NCBI RefSeq assembly: GCF_041435435.1
Contig: NZ_CP108494.1
Coordinates: 4,374,501 to 4,438,500 of the forward strand
Source of the DNA: Streptomyces sp. NBC_01241
GTDB lineage: Bacteria > Actinomycetota > Actinomycetes > Streptomycetales > Streptomycetaceae
DNA length: 64,000 nucleotides
Reading direction: 5' to 3'
Shown: positions 34,537 to 42,879 of the stretch, piece after piece
Layout: every line of letters begins with the position of its first letter
How positions within the stretch are numbered: the stretch's first letter is position 1
The notes under the pieces: model-generated
What the model was told of the DNA's origin: nothing
Database searches by the model: none
The model's input: only the letters and a program-made list of their open reading frames with translations
Made by a program: the position numbers and the translations under genes

Positions 34537-34678
34537 CTGGGGGGTCGACCCTGAGCCCCGAAGACGACGGCTCCACCTACAGGAGGTCGGGCAGGCCCCA
34601 CCCCTACACCCTGAGGCGGACGCCGTTTCGGGACCTGGGGCCGATCCCCGGGGCGGCGCCCGCTCCTAGCGTGGAGCC

Positions 34679-35467
34679 ATGACCACGTCAGTCTGCACGG
34701 GCACCTCCGGGGGAGCTGCTATCACCGGACACATCCCGCACGGCTCGTACACGACGCACGGAGCGCACATCGCGAACGCGCCGCACATCGCGAACGCGCC
34801 GCACATCGCGAACGCGCCGCACATCGCGAACGCGCCGCACATCGCGAACGCGCCGCACACCGCGAACGCGCCGCACACCGCGAACGCGCCGCACGGAGCG
34901 CACACGACGTACACCGCGCACACGCCGTTCGCCCCGCGCGCTTCGTCGTACGCCTCACGGGCTCCGCACGCCCCGTATCCGTCGTTCTCCTCGTTCGTAC
35001 GGGCACGGGGGCCCGTACTGCTGCGCGCCGCCCGCTCGCTCACCGCGAACCCGAGCGATGCCGAGGATCTGCTGCAGACCGCTCTCACCAAGACGTATGT
35101 CGCCTGGGAACGGATCGAGGACCACCGGGCGCTCGACGGCTATGTCCGCCGGGCGCTGCTGAACACCCGGACGTCGCAGTGGCGCAAGCGCAAGGTCGAC
35201 GAGTACGCCTGCGACGAACTGCCCGAGCAGGAGACCCCGGGGGCCCCCGACCCGGCGGAGCACCAGACGCTGCACGACGCGATGTGGCGTGCCGTGCTGA
35301 AGCTCCCGGACCGGCAGCGCGCGATGGTGGTCCTGCGGTACTACGAGGATCTGAGCGAGGCCCAGACGGCCGAGGTGCTCGGGGTGTCCGTCGGCACGGT
35401 GAAGAGCGCGGTGTCGCGGGCGCTGGGCAAGCTCAGGGAGGACCCGGAGCTGGCTCCGGTCCGCTGA
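34679..35467 (+). CDS. ECF sigma factor (SigE family) with N-terminal hexapeptide repeats
   Basis: 262 residues. Sigma region 2 (FSSFVRARGPVLLRAARSLT to WERIEDHRALDGYVRRALL) and region 4 (LPDRQRAMVVLRYYEDLSEA, VLGVSVGTVKSAVSRALGKL) are intact; length without the tail is normal (about 165). Residues 30-71 are seven hexapeptides, HIANAP five times then HTANAP twice, encoded by an 18-bp repeat. The tail has alternating His and could bind metal or be a disordered linker. No anti-sigma gene adjacent. The ATG at 34679 has a weak GGAG site; an internal start after the repeat cannot be ruled out. Confidence 0.85.
   Translation: MTTSVCTGTSGGAAITGHIPHGSYTTHGAHIANAPHIANAPHIANAPHIANAPHIANAPHTANAPHTANAPHGAHTTYTAHTPFAPRASSYASRAPHAPYPSFSSFVRARGPVLLRAARSLTANPSDAEDLLQTALTKTYVAWERIEDHRALDGYVRRALLNTRTSQWRKRKVDEYACDELPEQETPGAPDPAEHQTLHDAMWRAVLKLPDRQRAMVVLRYYEDLSEAQTAEVLGVSVGTVKSAVSRALGKLREDPELAPVR
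34766..34891 (+). repeat. 18-bp tandem repeat, seven copies (HIANAP/HTANAP)
   Basis: Perfect 18-bp units (CACATCGCGAACGCGCCG) at 34766-34855, then two with CACACC at the start (34856-34891). Near-identity of units implies recent expansion. Confidence 0.95.
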
Positions 35468-35541
35468 CCCCGGGCGACGACGGCGTGCCGGGCGGACCCG
35501 GTTCTGCCGGACGATACCGATTCGTACTCCCGGGACTAGTG

Positions 35542-35559
35542 ACGTACCGCCTGGTATGT
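35542..35559 (+). promoter_or_regulatory. imperfect palindrome upstream of the acyl-CoA ligase gene
   Basis: ACGTACCG-CCTGGTATGT pairs at six of eight positions around its centre, about 55 bp before the GTG start. Compatible with a TetR/FadR-like operator. Confidence 0.35.
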
Positions 35560-35611
35560 GAGCAGAATCAGCGGAACCTTACTGCCGCGTAGCGCCCACC
35601 GGGAGGACGCC

Positions 35612-37261
35612 GTGCTGAGCACCATGCAGGACGTACCGCTGACTGTCACCCGCATCCTCCGACACGGGATGACCCTTCACGGGAAGTCGCAGGTCACGAC
35701 CTGGACCGGCGAGCCCGAGCCGCAGCGGCGCAGCTTCGCCGAGATCGGCCGACGGGCCACCCAGCTGGCGAACGCGCTGCGCGACGAGCTCGGTGTCGAC
35801 GGCGACCAGCGTGTAAGCACCCTCATGTGGAACAACGCCGAACACGTCGAGGCGTATCTCGCGATCCCCTCGATGGGCGCCGTCCTGCACACCCTCAACC
35901 TCCGGCTCCCCGCCGAGCAGCTGATCTGGATCGTCGAGCACGCCGACGACAAGGTCGTCATAGTCAACGGCTCCCTGCTACCGCTGCTCGCGCCGCTCCT
36001 TCCCCATCTGACGTCGATCGAGCACGTGATCGTCACGGGGCCGGGCGACCGTTCCGTCCTGGACGGCGCGGCGCCCCGGGTGCATGAGTACGAGGAGCTG
36101 ATCGCCGGCCGCCCGACCAGCTACGACTGGCCCGAGCTCGACGAACGCCAGGCCGCCGCCATGTGCTACACCTCCGGCACCACCGGCGACCCCAAGGGCG
36201 TTGTCTACTCCCACCGCTCCATCTACCTGCACTCCATGCAGGTCAACTCGGCGGAGTCGATGGGGCTGACCGGCAAGGACACCACGCTGGTGGTCGTCCC
36301 CCAGTTCCATGTGAACGCCTGGGGGCTGCCGCACGCGACGTTCATGGCCGGCGTCAACATGCTCATGCCGGACCGGTTCCTGCAGCCCGCCCCGCTCGCC
36401 GACATGATCGAGCGCGAGAGGCCGACCCACGCCGCGGCCGTCCCCACCATCTGGCAGGGGCTGCTCGCCGAGGTCATCGCCAACCCGCGCGACCTCACTT
36501 CCATGGCCCGCGTCACCATCGGCGGCGCCGCCTGCCCGCCGTCTCTCATGGAGGCGTACGACAAGCTCGGCGTCCGGCTCTGCCACGCCTGGGGCATGAC
36601 GGAGACGTCACCGCTCGGCACCATGGCCAACCCGCCCGCCGGGCTGGCCGAGGAAGAGGAGTGGCCCTACCGCATCACCCAGGGCCGCTTCCCGGCCGGC
36701 GTCGAGGCACGCCTGGCCGGCCCCGGCGGCGAGCTGCTGCCGTGGGACAACGAGTCGGCCGGTGAGCTGGAGGTACGCGGCCCCTGGATCGCCGGGGCCT
36801 ACTACGGGGGCGCGGACGGCGAGGACCTGCGCCCCGAGGACAAGTTCAGCGAGGACGGCTGGCTGAAGACCGGTGACGTCGGTGTGATCAGCGACGACGG
36901 CTTCCTCACCCTGACCGACCGGGCCAAGGACGTCATCAAGTCCGGCGGCGAATGGATCTCCAGTGTCGAGTTGGAGAATGCGCTCATGGCGCACCCGGAC
37001 GTGGCCGAGGCTGCGGTCGTCGCCGTCCCGGACGAGAGGTGGGGCGAGCGCCCGCTCGCCACGGTCGTGCTCAAGGACGGCGCCGCCGCCGATTACGAGG
37101 CGCTGAAGAGGTTCCTCGCCGAGTCCGGCATCGCCAAGTGGCAGCTGCCGGAGCGCTGGACGGTCATTCCGGCGGTGCCGAAGACGAGCGTCGGCAAGTT
37201 CGACAAGAAGGTGATCCGCAGACAGTACGCGGAGGGCGGGCTGGACATCACCCGGCTCTGA
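35612..37261 (+). CDS. fatty-acid/acyl-CoA ligase (AMP-forming)
   Basis: 549 residues, ANL superfamily. P-loop YTSGTTGDPKGVVYSH (about 188-203), A5 motif AWGMTETSPLG, A7/A8 TGDVGVISDDGFLTLTDRAKD and catalytic lysine in KTSVGKFDKK near the end. Activates a carboxylic acid to its CoA ester; closest in style to FadD-type ligases for medium/long acids. Placement after the igr-like operon fits supply of CoA substrates, but a sigma gene lies between, so co-regulation is inference. GGGAGG precedes GTG 35612; the frame is open to 35558. Confidence 0.93.
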   Translation: MLSTMQDVPLTVTRILRHGMTLHGKSQVTTWTGEPEPQRRSFAEIGRRATQLANALRDELGVDGDQRVSTLMWNNAEHVEAYLAIPSMGAVLHTLNLRLPAEQLIWIVEHADDKVVIVNGSLLPLLAPLLPHLTSIEHVIVTGPGDRSVLDGAAPRVHEYEELIAGRPTSYDWPELDERQAAAMCYTSGTTGDPKGVVYSHRSIYLHSMQVNSAESMGLTGKDTTLVVVPQFHVNAWGLPHATFMAGVNMLMPDRFLQPAPLADMIERERPTHAAAVPTIWQGLLAEVIANPRDLTSMARVTIGGAACPPSLMEAYDKLGVRLCHAWGMTETSPLGTMANPPAGLAEEEEWPYRITQGRFPAGVEARLAGPGGELLPWDNESAGELEVRGPWIAGAYYGGADGEDLRPEDKFSEDGWLKTGDVGVISDDGFLTLTDRAKDVIKSGGEWISSVELENALMAHPDVAEAAVVAVPDERWGERPLATVVLKDGAAADYEALKRFLAESGIAKWQLPERWTVIPAVPKTSVGKFDKKVIRRQYAEGGLDITRL

Positions 37262-37286
37262 CCGGGCCCGGGCCCGGACGGGGTGT

Positions 37287-37328
37287 ACGACGAGGGCGGT
37301 ACGGAAGAACCCGTACCGCCCTCGTCGT
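37287..37328. terminator. bidirectional terminator, 18-bp perfect stem
   Basis: ACGACGAGGGCGGTACGG (37287-37304) pairs perfectly with 37311-37328, loop AAGAAC. It separates the convergent ligase and hybrid-kinase genes. Confidence 0.85.
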
Positions 37329-37348
37329 GATCCCCGGCTGACCGCCGG

Positions 37349-40300
37349 TCAGTTCGTGCCGATCTTCGCGAGCAGGTCGACGATGCGCGACTGCACCTCG
37401 TCGCTCGTGGAACGTTCGGCCAGGAAGAGTACGGTCTCGCCCGAGCCGAGCTTCGGCAGCTCGGACCCGGTCATGTCGGCGGAGGTGTAGACGACCAGCG
37501 GGGTGCGGTTCAACTGGCCGTTGGCGCGCAGCCAGTCGACGATCCCGGCCCGGCGACGGCGTACCTGCATCAGGTCCATCACCACCAGGTTGGGCCGCAT
37601 CCGGGTGGCGAGCGTCACCGCCTCGTTGTCGGTGGAGGCCCGCGCGACCTGCATGCCGCGCCGCTCCAACGTGTCCGTCAGCGCCAGCGCGATCTCCTCG
37701 TGCTCCTCGATCAACAGGACCCGCGGCGGATGCTGTTCGCTGTCGCGCGGGGCGAGCGCCTTGAGGAGTACGGCCGGGTCGGCACCGTACGCCGCCTCCC
37801 GCGTCGCCTGCCCCAGACCGGCCGTCACCAGGACCGGGACCTCGGCGGCCACGGCGGCCTGACGCAGTGACTGCAGCGCCTTGCGGGTGATGGGACCGGT
37901 GAGCGGGTCGACGAAGAGCGCGGCGGGGAACGCCGCGATCTGGGCGTCGACCTCCTCGCGGGAATGCACGATCACCGGCCGGTAGCCGCGGTCGCTCAGC
38001 GCCTGCTGGGTGGAGACATCGGGCGCGGGCCAGACGAGCAGCCGGCGCGGGTTGTCCAGCGGCTCCGGGGGCAGCTCGTCGTCGACCGGCTGCGGCGACG
38101 GACGATTGGCGACCTCGACCGCGCCACCCGGACCGTCCAGCGGCTCCGGCCCCTCGGCGCCCTCGTCGGGTGCCCCTATGGCATACGCGCGTCCCTCGGC
38201 CTCCGCAGGAGCCGACAGCAGCTGCCCCGAACCCGGGTTCGGGACCTGTACGGCGCCGGACGGAGCGGCCGGCGACGCAGCGGGCTGCGACACGGCCGCC
38301 GGGGAAGGAGCGGCCGGGGCCGACGCGGCCTGCGGCAGTGCGGCCTGCGGGGTGTGCTCGTCCTCCGGCGGGGCGGCGAGCTTACGGCGCCGTCCGGCAC
38401 CGCCGAGCGTCTGGTTCTGCTGGTGCGCGATGTGCTGGGCGAAGGGCACGCCCTGCCCGAGCGTCCGCACGCTGAACGCGCGCCCCTGCGTCGAGTCCGA
38501 CGAGTCACCGGGCATCGGAGCCTCCGCGGGCAGCGGTTGCCTGCGCGCGTCCGGCACGGGCGCGATGTTCCGGGGACGGCTCTCCGTGACGGGCGTGGTG
38601 CCGGTGGTGTTCGTGGTGTGTCCGGCCGTGGGCCACTCCGGATCGCCGCCGGGGTGGCTGTCGGGCCGGTCATCGGTCTGCGCGGGCTGCTGGGCCTGCG
38701 CGGTCTGCGGGACCTGCGGGGTCTGCGGGACCTGCGCGGTCTGCGGGACCTGCGGGGGCGCGTCGGCGTGACGTGCCCGGCGCCGCCCGGTCGGTACGGG
38801 GTGAGCCTGGGGCGGAGTGTGCTCCTCGTCCGGCGCGATGCGTACGGCGTCGTGGCGTCCGGGCAGCGAGGCGTCCGCGTCGACGGCCGCGGGCGGGATC
38901 CGGTCGGCATCCGCGGGCGGCAGAGCGAACGCGGTACGGGGCCCGGCCGGCTCGGCCTGGGCGGACCGCTCCTGGGCGGCCGCCAACGCCCGCCGCGCCC
39001 GCCGCCCGGTCGGCTGAGACGCCGATGCGTGCACAGCCCCCTCCCCGCCCGCTGAGAGGTCTTCGCCCTGCGAGAGGCCTTCGGAGGCGGAAGCGGAGGC
39101 GAAAGCGGAATCGGAGGAGACAGCGGAAGCGGAAGCGGGAGCCGGCAGAGCCAACTGGTTCTCGCCGCCCTGGTGCGCCCGGTGGCCACCCGCCGGCACC
39201 GGAACACCCTGCGGCGGCACCGTCCGGCCACGCTGCGGACGGCCACCGCCACCCTGCGCGCCCTCGGCCGCCGTCACCACCGCCCCTTCGGACGGCGCGG
39301 AGGCGGCCGGAGGCAGCGCCAACGCCTGCCCCGTCCCGGCCCCCTGCTGCTCGTCAGCGGGCTCCCCGGGCCGCCGGCCCTGCTCGGGCAGCTGAGCCGG
39401 AAGCGCGTGCTGAGTACCGGTCTCGGCCGGGCTCGGCCGCCCCCGCCTGCGCCCCGATCCCTCGCCCTGCTGGACGGGAATCATGTCGTGCGCGCCCGGT
39501 GTCTCCTGAGCCGCGGGTTCACGACGCGCCCGGCGCCGCCCCGTCGGCTCGGCTGCCGCGGTATCACCGGAACCGGAACCGGAACCGGACTCGCCGCCCG
39601 CCCCGGAACCACCCACAGGGCTCTCCAGGAACGCGTCCGTGGAGGCCCGCCGTCCCCGCCGCCGTCCACCGCCCGCCGCACCCTGACCGGCCATCGACTC
39701 GGCCCCCGCCTCGGAGCCCGGCTCAGGCGCAGAACCCGCCTCCGGCTCGGGCGCCGGTGGCATCACCGTTCCCGAGCCCTTGCCCAGCGGCACTTCGAGT
39801 ACGTACGCGCTGCCGCTCATCCCCGGCACCTCGTGCGTCTGGAGCACGCCGCCGTGCGCCCGTACGATCCCGCGCACGATCGGCTCGTGCACCGGGTCTC
39901 CCCCGGCGAACGGTCCGCGCACCTCGATCCGTACGACCTCACCGCGCTGCGCCGCCGCGACGACGACCGTCGAGTCGACGTAGCCGCCGCCCGGCACCAC
40001 GCGGGCCTTGCCGGTCGAGTCGACCCCGGCGACATCCGCGACCAGATGGGCGAGCGCGGTCACCATCCGGGCCGCGTCCACCTCGGCCTCGATCGGCGGC
40101 GCGTGCACCGCGAACTGGGCCCGCCCGGGACCGATCAGCTCGACGGCCGCGTCGATACCGGCCGTCACGACCGAGTCGAGCAGCACGTTCGCCTTGACCA
40201 GGTCCTCCGAGCCGGCGTCCAGGCGCTGGTAGCCGAGCACGTTGTCGACGAGCGTGGTCATCCGGGCGTAGCCCGCGGCCAGGTGGTGCAGGATCTGGTT

Positions 40301-41401
40301 GGCCTCCGGCCACAGCTGGCCGGCCGGGTCGGCGGCGAGCGTGGAGAGTTCGCCGCGCAGCTCCTCCAGCGGCCCGCGCAGCGACTCGCCGAGCACGGCG
40401 GTGAGCTGGGTGTGCCGGGCGGTCAGCGCGGCCAGCTGTTCGGCCTGCGCTTCCAGCTCGGCGGTGTACCGCTCGGACCGGTCGGCCTGTTCCGCGCTGT
40501 GCCGTTCCGTCAGGGCGGTGACCTCGGCGGTGTGGCTCGCGGTCAGTTCGTCGACCTCGGCCCGGTGCTGCTCGGCGAGCTCCTCGTACGGCCGGCGGTC
40601 GGTGAACGTCATGACCGCACCGACCAGCTGGTCCCCGTCCCGGACCGGCGCCGTGGTCAGGTCGACCGGCACCTGCGCACCGCTCTTGGACCACAGCACC
40701 TGCCCGCGCACCCGGTGCTTGCGGCCGGACCTGAGAGTGTCGGCGAGCGGCGACTCCTCGTACGGGAACGGCTCGCCCTCCGCCCGCGAGTGCAGGATCA
40801 GCGGATGCAGGTCCTGGCCGCCCAGGTCGCTGGCGCGGAAGCCGAGGATCTGCGCGGCGGCGGGGTTGACCAGGACGACCCGGCCGTCCGTGTCCGTACC
40901 GACGACACCCTCGGCCGCGGCCCGCAGGATCATCTCGGTCTGCCGCTGCGAACGGGCCAGTTCGGCCTCGGTGTCGACGGTGCCCGACAGATCCCGTACG
41001 ACGAGCATCAGCAGCTCGTCACCCGTATAGCTGCCGCTGTACGTGCTCTGGAAGTCGTTGTACGCGGCCTGCCCGTCCTCCAGGCTGGCGCTGGTGACCT
41101 CGACCGGATACTCGGTGCCGTCGGTCCGCCGTGCGGTCATCCGCGTCGGCTTCGTACGGCCCCGGTCGTCGGCGGACTCGGGGCGGCGCATCGACCCCGG
41201 GATCAGCGTGGAGTCGAACTCCGGCAGCAGATCGAGGAGCCCGCGCCCGACGAGTGCCGTGCCCGGCGTCTCGAACATTTCCAGCGCGATGGTGTTGGCG
41301 TTGACGACCGTGCCGTTGCAGTTGACGAGCAGCAGCCCGTCAGGAAGTGCATCGAGTATGGCTGCGAGGCGAGCAGCGCCTCGGGATGGCCTGCTGCTCA
41401 C
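37349..41401 (-). CDS. giant PAS/kinase-like/receiver-like hybrid signalling protein, probably a pseudokinase
   Basis: 1350 residues, no membrane segment. PAS 1 (about 10-115, AILDALPDGLLLVNCNGTVV), PAS 2 (about 155-275, GVVGTDTDGRVVLVNPAA), coiled coil (about 275-345), DHp-like helix with LGESLRGPLEELRGEL where the phosphoacceptor His is expected but absent, then a degenerate ATPase-like domain to about 550 without clear N or G boxes. A roughly 570-residue low-complexity Pro/Ala/Gln linker with five RRRRAR/RRARR patches follows. Two receiver-like domains end it: one keeps LFVDP and LLKAL; the last keeps VVMDLM but has IEEHEE for the acidic pair and lacks the lysine. Probably a scaffold or sensor. 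GGAGGA precedes the GTG. Confidence 0.85.
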   Translation of the reverse strand: MSSRPSRGAARLAAILDALPDGLLLVNCNGTVVNANTIALEMFETPGTALVGRGLLDLLPEFDSTLIPGSMRRPESADDRGRTKPTRMTARRTDGTEYPVEVTSASLEDGQAAYNDFQSTYSGSYTGDELLMLVVRDLSGTVDTEAELARSQRQTEMILRAAAEGVVGTDTDGRVVLVNPAAAQILGFRASDLGGQDLHPLILHSRAEGEPFPYEESPLADTLRSGRKHRVRGQVLWSKSGAQVPVDLTTAPVRDGDQLVGAVMTFTDRRPYEELAEQHRAEVDELTASHTAEVTALTERHSAEQADRSERYTAELEAQAEQLAALTARHTQLTAVLGESLRGPLEELRGELSTLAADPAGQLWPEANQILHHLAAGYARMTTLVDNVLGYQRLDAGSEDLVKANVLLDSVVTAGIDAAVELIGPGRAQFAVHAPPIEAEVDAARMVTALAHLVADVAGVDSTGKARVVPGGGYVDSTVVVAAAQRGEVVRIEVRGPFAGGDPVHEPIVRGIVRAHGGVLQTHEVPGMSGSAYVLEVPLGKGSGTVMPPAPEPEAGSAPEPGSEAGAESMAGQGAAGGGRRRGRRASTDAFLESPVGGSGAGGESGSGSGSGDTAAAEPTGRRRARREPAAQETPGAHDMIPVQQGEGSGRRRGRPSPAETGTQHALPAQLPEQGRRPGEPADEQQGAGTGQALALPPAASAPSEGAVVTAAEGAQGGGGRPQRGRTVPPQGVPVPAGGHRAHQGGENQLALPAPASASAVSSDSAFASASASEGLSQGEDLSAGGEGAVHASASQPTGRRARRALAAAQERSAQAEPAGPRTAFALPPADADRIPPAAVDADASLPGRHDAVRIAPDEEHTPPQAHPVPTGRRRARHADAPPQVPQTAQVPQTPQVPQTAQAQQPAQTDDRPDSHPGGDPEWPTAGHTTNTTGTTPVTESRPRNIAPVPDARRQPLPAEAPMPGDSSDSTQGRAFSVRTLGQGVPFAQHIAHQQNQTLGGAGRRRKLAAPPEDEHTPQAALPQAASAPAAPSPAAVSQPAASPAAPSGAVQVPNPGSGQLLSAPAEAEGRAYAIGAPDEGAEGPEPLDGPGGAVEVANRPSPQPVDDELPPEPLDNPRRLLVWPAPDVSTQQALSDRGYRPVIVHSREEVDAQIAAFPAALFVDPLTGPITRKALQSLRQAAVAAEVPVLVTAGLGQATREAAYGADPAVLLKALAPRDSEQHPPRVLLIEEHEEIALALTDTLERRGMQVARASTDNEAVTLATRMRPNLVVMDLMQVRRRRAGIVDWLRANGQLNRTPLVVYTSADMTGSELPKLGSGETVLFLAERSTSDEVQSRIVDLLAKIGTN

Positions 41402-41582
41402 GACGACGCTTCCTCCCTGGTTACCGCACCTTGCCGACAGCGGGCCCCATCTTGCCCCTCGGGCCGCAGGCTGTCACGGAAGGAGTCTAAAGGCAGGGAA
41501 GGGGCGTAGGTCGGCGGATGAGGGGGAGCTCTCACCAAGGTTGTGTGCACGGGGTACTGCGGAAAGGCGTACAGACCGCCGC

Positions 41583-42041
41583 TCATCGGACGCTGGGGAG
41601 CACGGGCCGCAGATTGTTCCAGCGCGAGATCTCGCAGCCGTTGCCCCGCGTCAAGACGGTGTCGATGCTCCGCCCGCGCCAGGTCCCGGTGACCCGGGCG
41701 GTGGCAGGTCCCCCGAATTGCTGCGTGCACATCGCGTCCCGGGGCACCGGTGCGAACGGGGCCGCGCCCTCGTCCGCCAGCTCGTCCAGCCGGTTGCAGG
41801 CCTGCTGCGCCGCCGGGTGGCTGCCACCCGACGGTCCGCACTCCAGCTCGAAGACGCCGTCGGCCGCGGGGTCCCCCGAATCCGAGACCGTCACCGTCAG
41901 CCGGGTACGGGCATCGTCCCCATGCAGCAGCGGGAGCGGCAGTGGCAGTGGCAGGGGCCCGGTGGCCGCGGTCGCGGCCGGCACGGCGGCGGACAGCGCG
42001 GCGAGGGACACGACGGCGGTGAGGGCGAGACGGCGCAACAT
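41583..42041 (-). CDS. SSI-family subtilisin inhibitor
   Basis: 152 residues, secreted protease inhibitor. Signal peptide MLRRLALTAVVSLAALSAAV cleaves after PAATA. The SSI fold follows: ELECGPSGGSHPAAQQACNR, then reactive loop around AMCTQQFGGP, then VTGTWRGRSIDTVLTRGNGCE; the four cysteines of the two disulfides are kept. The P1 position (second residue after the loop Cys) is Gln instead of the usual Met or Lys/Arg, so protease specificity may differ. A repeated PLPLPLPL stretch opens the mature chain. AGGAG precedes ATG 42041. Confidence 0.92.
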   Translation of the reverse strand: MLRRLALTAVVSLAALSAAVPAATAATGPLPLPLPLPLLHGDDARTRLTVTVSDSGDPAADGVFELECGPSGGSHPAAQQACNRLDELADEGAAPFAPVPRDAMCTQQFGGPATARVTGTWRGRSIDTVLTRGNGCEISRWNNLRPVLPSVR

Positions 42042-42239
42042 GCGGACTCCTGTGTTCGTGCACTTCGACGGGGGCGAACGGCCTCCACCCCCACTAACGC
42101 TCCGCACGCCGCGGCGTTGCGCAACCGCAGGCGCTTTGCCCTCGTGCCCGACTGCCTAGTACCGTAGGCACCGGTTGGTGACGCGGCGCTCAGCTGTGTC
42201 ATCATCTGACACACCACTCGCGCTCGCGCGAGGTGTGCT

Positions 42240-42330
42240 GGAGGCGTCGCCTAGTCCGGTCTATGGCGCCGCACTGCTAATGCGGTTTGGGTCTTAAAGC
42301 CCATCGAGGGTTCAAATCCCTCCGCCTCCG
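42240..42330 (+). tRNA. tRNA-Ser (anticodon GCU), second and divergent copy
   Basis: Acceptor GGAGGCG/CGCCTCC, anticodon arm CCGCA-CTGCTAA-TGCGG (GCU), long variable arm (TGGGT/GCCCA), T-arm GAGGG-TTCAAAT-CCCTC, discriminator G. All helices are intact, so it looks functional. It differs strongly from the GCU serine tRNA at 6437. Confidence 0.93.
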
Positions 42331-42337
42331 CCCCATC

Positions 42338-42372
42338 ACCGAAGCCCCGTGCCACTGGCACGGGGCTTCGGT
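42338..42372 (+). terminator. terminator after tRNA-Ser
   Basis: Perfect 16-bp stem ACCGAAGCCCCGTGCC and complement, loop ACT, 7 bp after the tRNA. Confidence 0.85.
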
Positions 42373-42537
42373 CGTATCCGGACCGGGGCGGCGTACGGCG
42401 GGCGCCGCCCGGCACCACCAAAACGGAGTGTTTTCGCAGGTCGGAGGTGGTGTGGCTTAAGGATTTCGCGCTACGGCGCAGGTCATGTAATGTTGTTCTC
42501 GCAACGCCGACCAGGCAGAAAAGCCCGGAACGCACAA

Positions 42538-42610
42538 GCACTCGTAGCTTAACGGATAGAGCATCTGACTACGGATCAGAAGGTTGCAGGTTCGAATCCT
42601 GCCGAGTGCA
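42538..42610 (+). tRNA. tRNA-Arg (anticodon ACG); attachment-site gene
   Basis: Acceptor GCACTCG/CGAGTGC, D-arm GCTTAACGGATAGAGC, anticodon loop CTACGGA (ACG, read as ICG), T-arm GCAGG-TTCGAAT-CCTGC, discriminator A. Its 3' 44 bp recur exactly at 43695-43738 and, decayed, at 46403-46445, the mark of site-specific integration. Confidence 0.97.
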
Positions 42611-42612
42611 CA
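42569..42612 (+). repeat. attachment site copy 1 (inside tRNA-Arg)
   Basis: 44-bp segment from the anticodon loop through the tRNA 3' end. Identical to 43695-43738. Tyrosine integrases of actinomycete integrative elements recombine at such sites and restore the tRNA. Confidence 0.85.
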
Positions 42613-42616
42613 CAGT

Positions 42617-42653
42617 TCAGAAGCCCCTCGGGATCATCCCGAGGGGCTTCTGA
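42617..42653 (+). terminator. terminator after tRNA-Arg
   Basis: Perfect 16-bp stem (42617-42632 with 42638-42653), loop ATCAT. It lies on the element side of the attachment site and is similar in sequence to hairpins after the two other copies. Confidence 0.85.
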
Positions 42654-42677
42654 CATCAACGGGTGACATCAACGTCG
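42651..42677 (+). repeat. 27-bp repeat block A, possible integrase arm site
   Basis: TGACATCAACG at 42651 and TGACATCAACGTCG at 42664, 13 bp apart. The same arrangement recurs at 43577-43603. Each block lies inside the element near an attachment site. Confidence 0.6.
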
Positions 42678-42706
42678 TTTGCGGCTGCCGTTCGTTGTTC
42701 CGGCCA

Positions 42707-42784
42707 TTCGCCTACATCGGCCGCGCCGACGACGTCATAGGGGCATCCGCCTACAAGATCTCGCCGTTCGATCCGCGGCACTAG
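42707..42784 (+). pseudogene. fragment of an AMP-forming CoA ligase
   Basis: 25 codons read FAYIGRADDVIGASAYKISPF then DPRH and a stop. The first 20 or so match the A8 hinge motif of acetyl/acyl-CoA synthetases (GRADDVIxxxGYxISPFE). No start or upstream motifs are present, so this is a relic left beside the tRNA-Arg attachment site. Confidence 0.5.
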
Positions 42785-42879
42785 TAGGGCTTGGTCAGGT
42801 CGGTGCGAGTGCTGGTACGTCGCGGTGACAGGTGGGGCAGGCGCCGGTCCCCGCGGTAGACGGCAGTTTGCCGCGCCAG

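Noticed and set aside
34766..34891. 18-bp repeat considered as a CRISPR-like or iteron array
   Set aside because: Units are contiguous, in frame and part of a sigma-factor gene.
39173..41509. Plus-strand frame opposite the giant signalling protein
   Set aside because: No domain or ribosome site; the minus strand has PAS and receiver folds.
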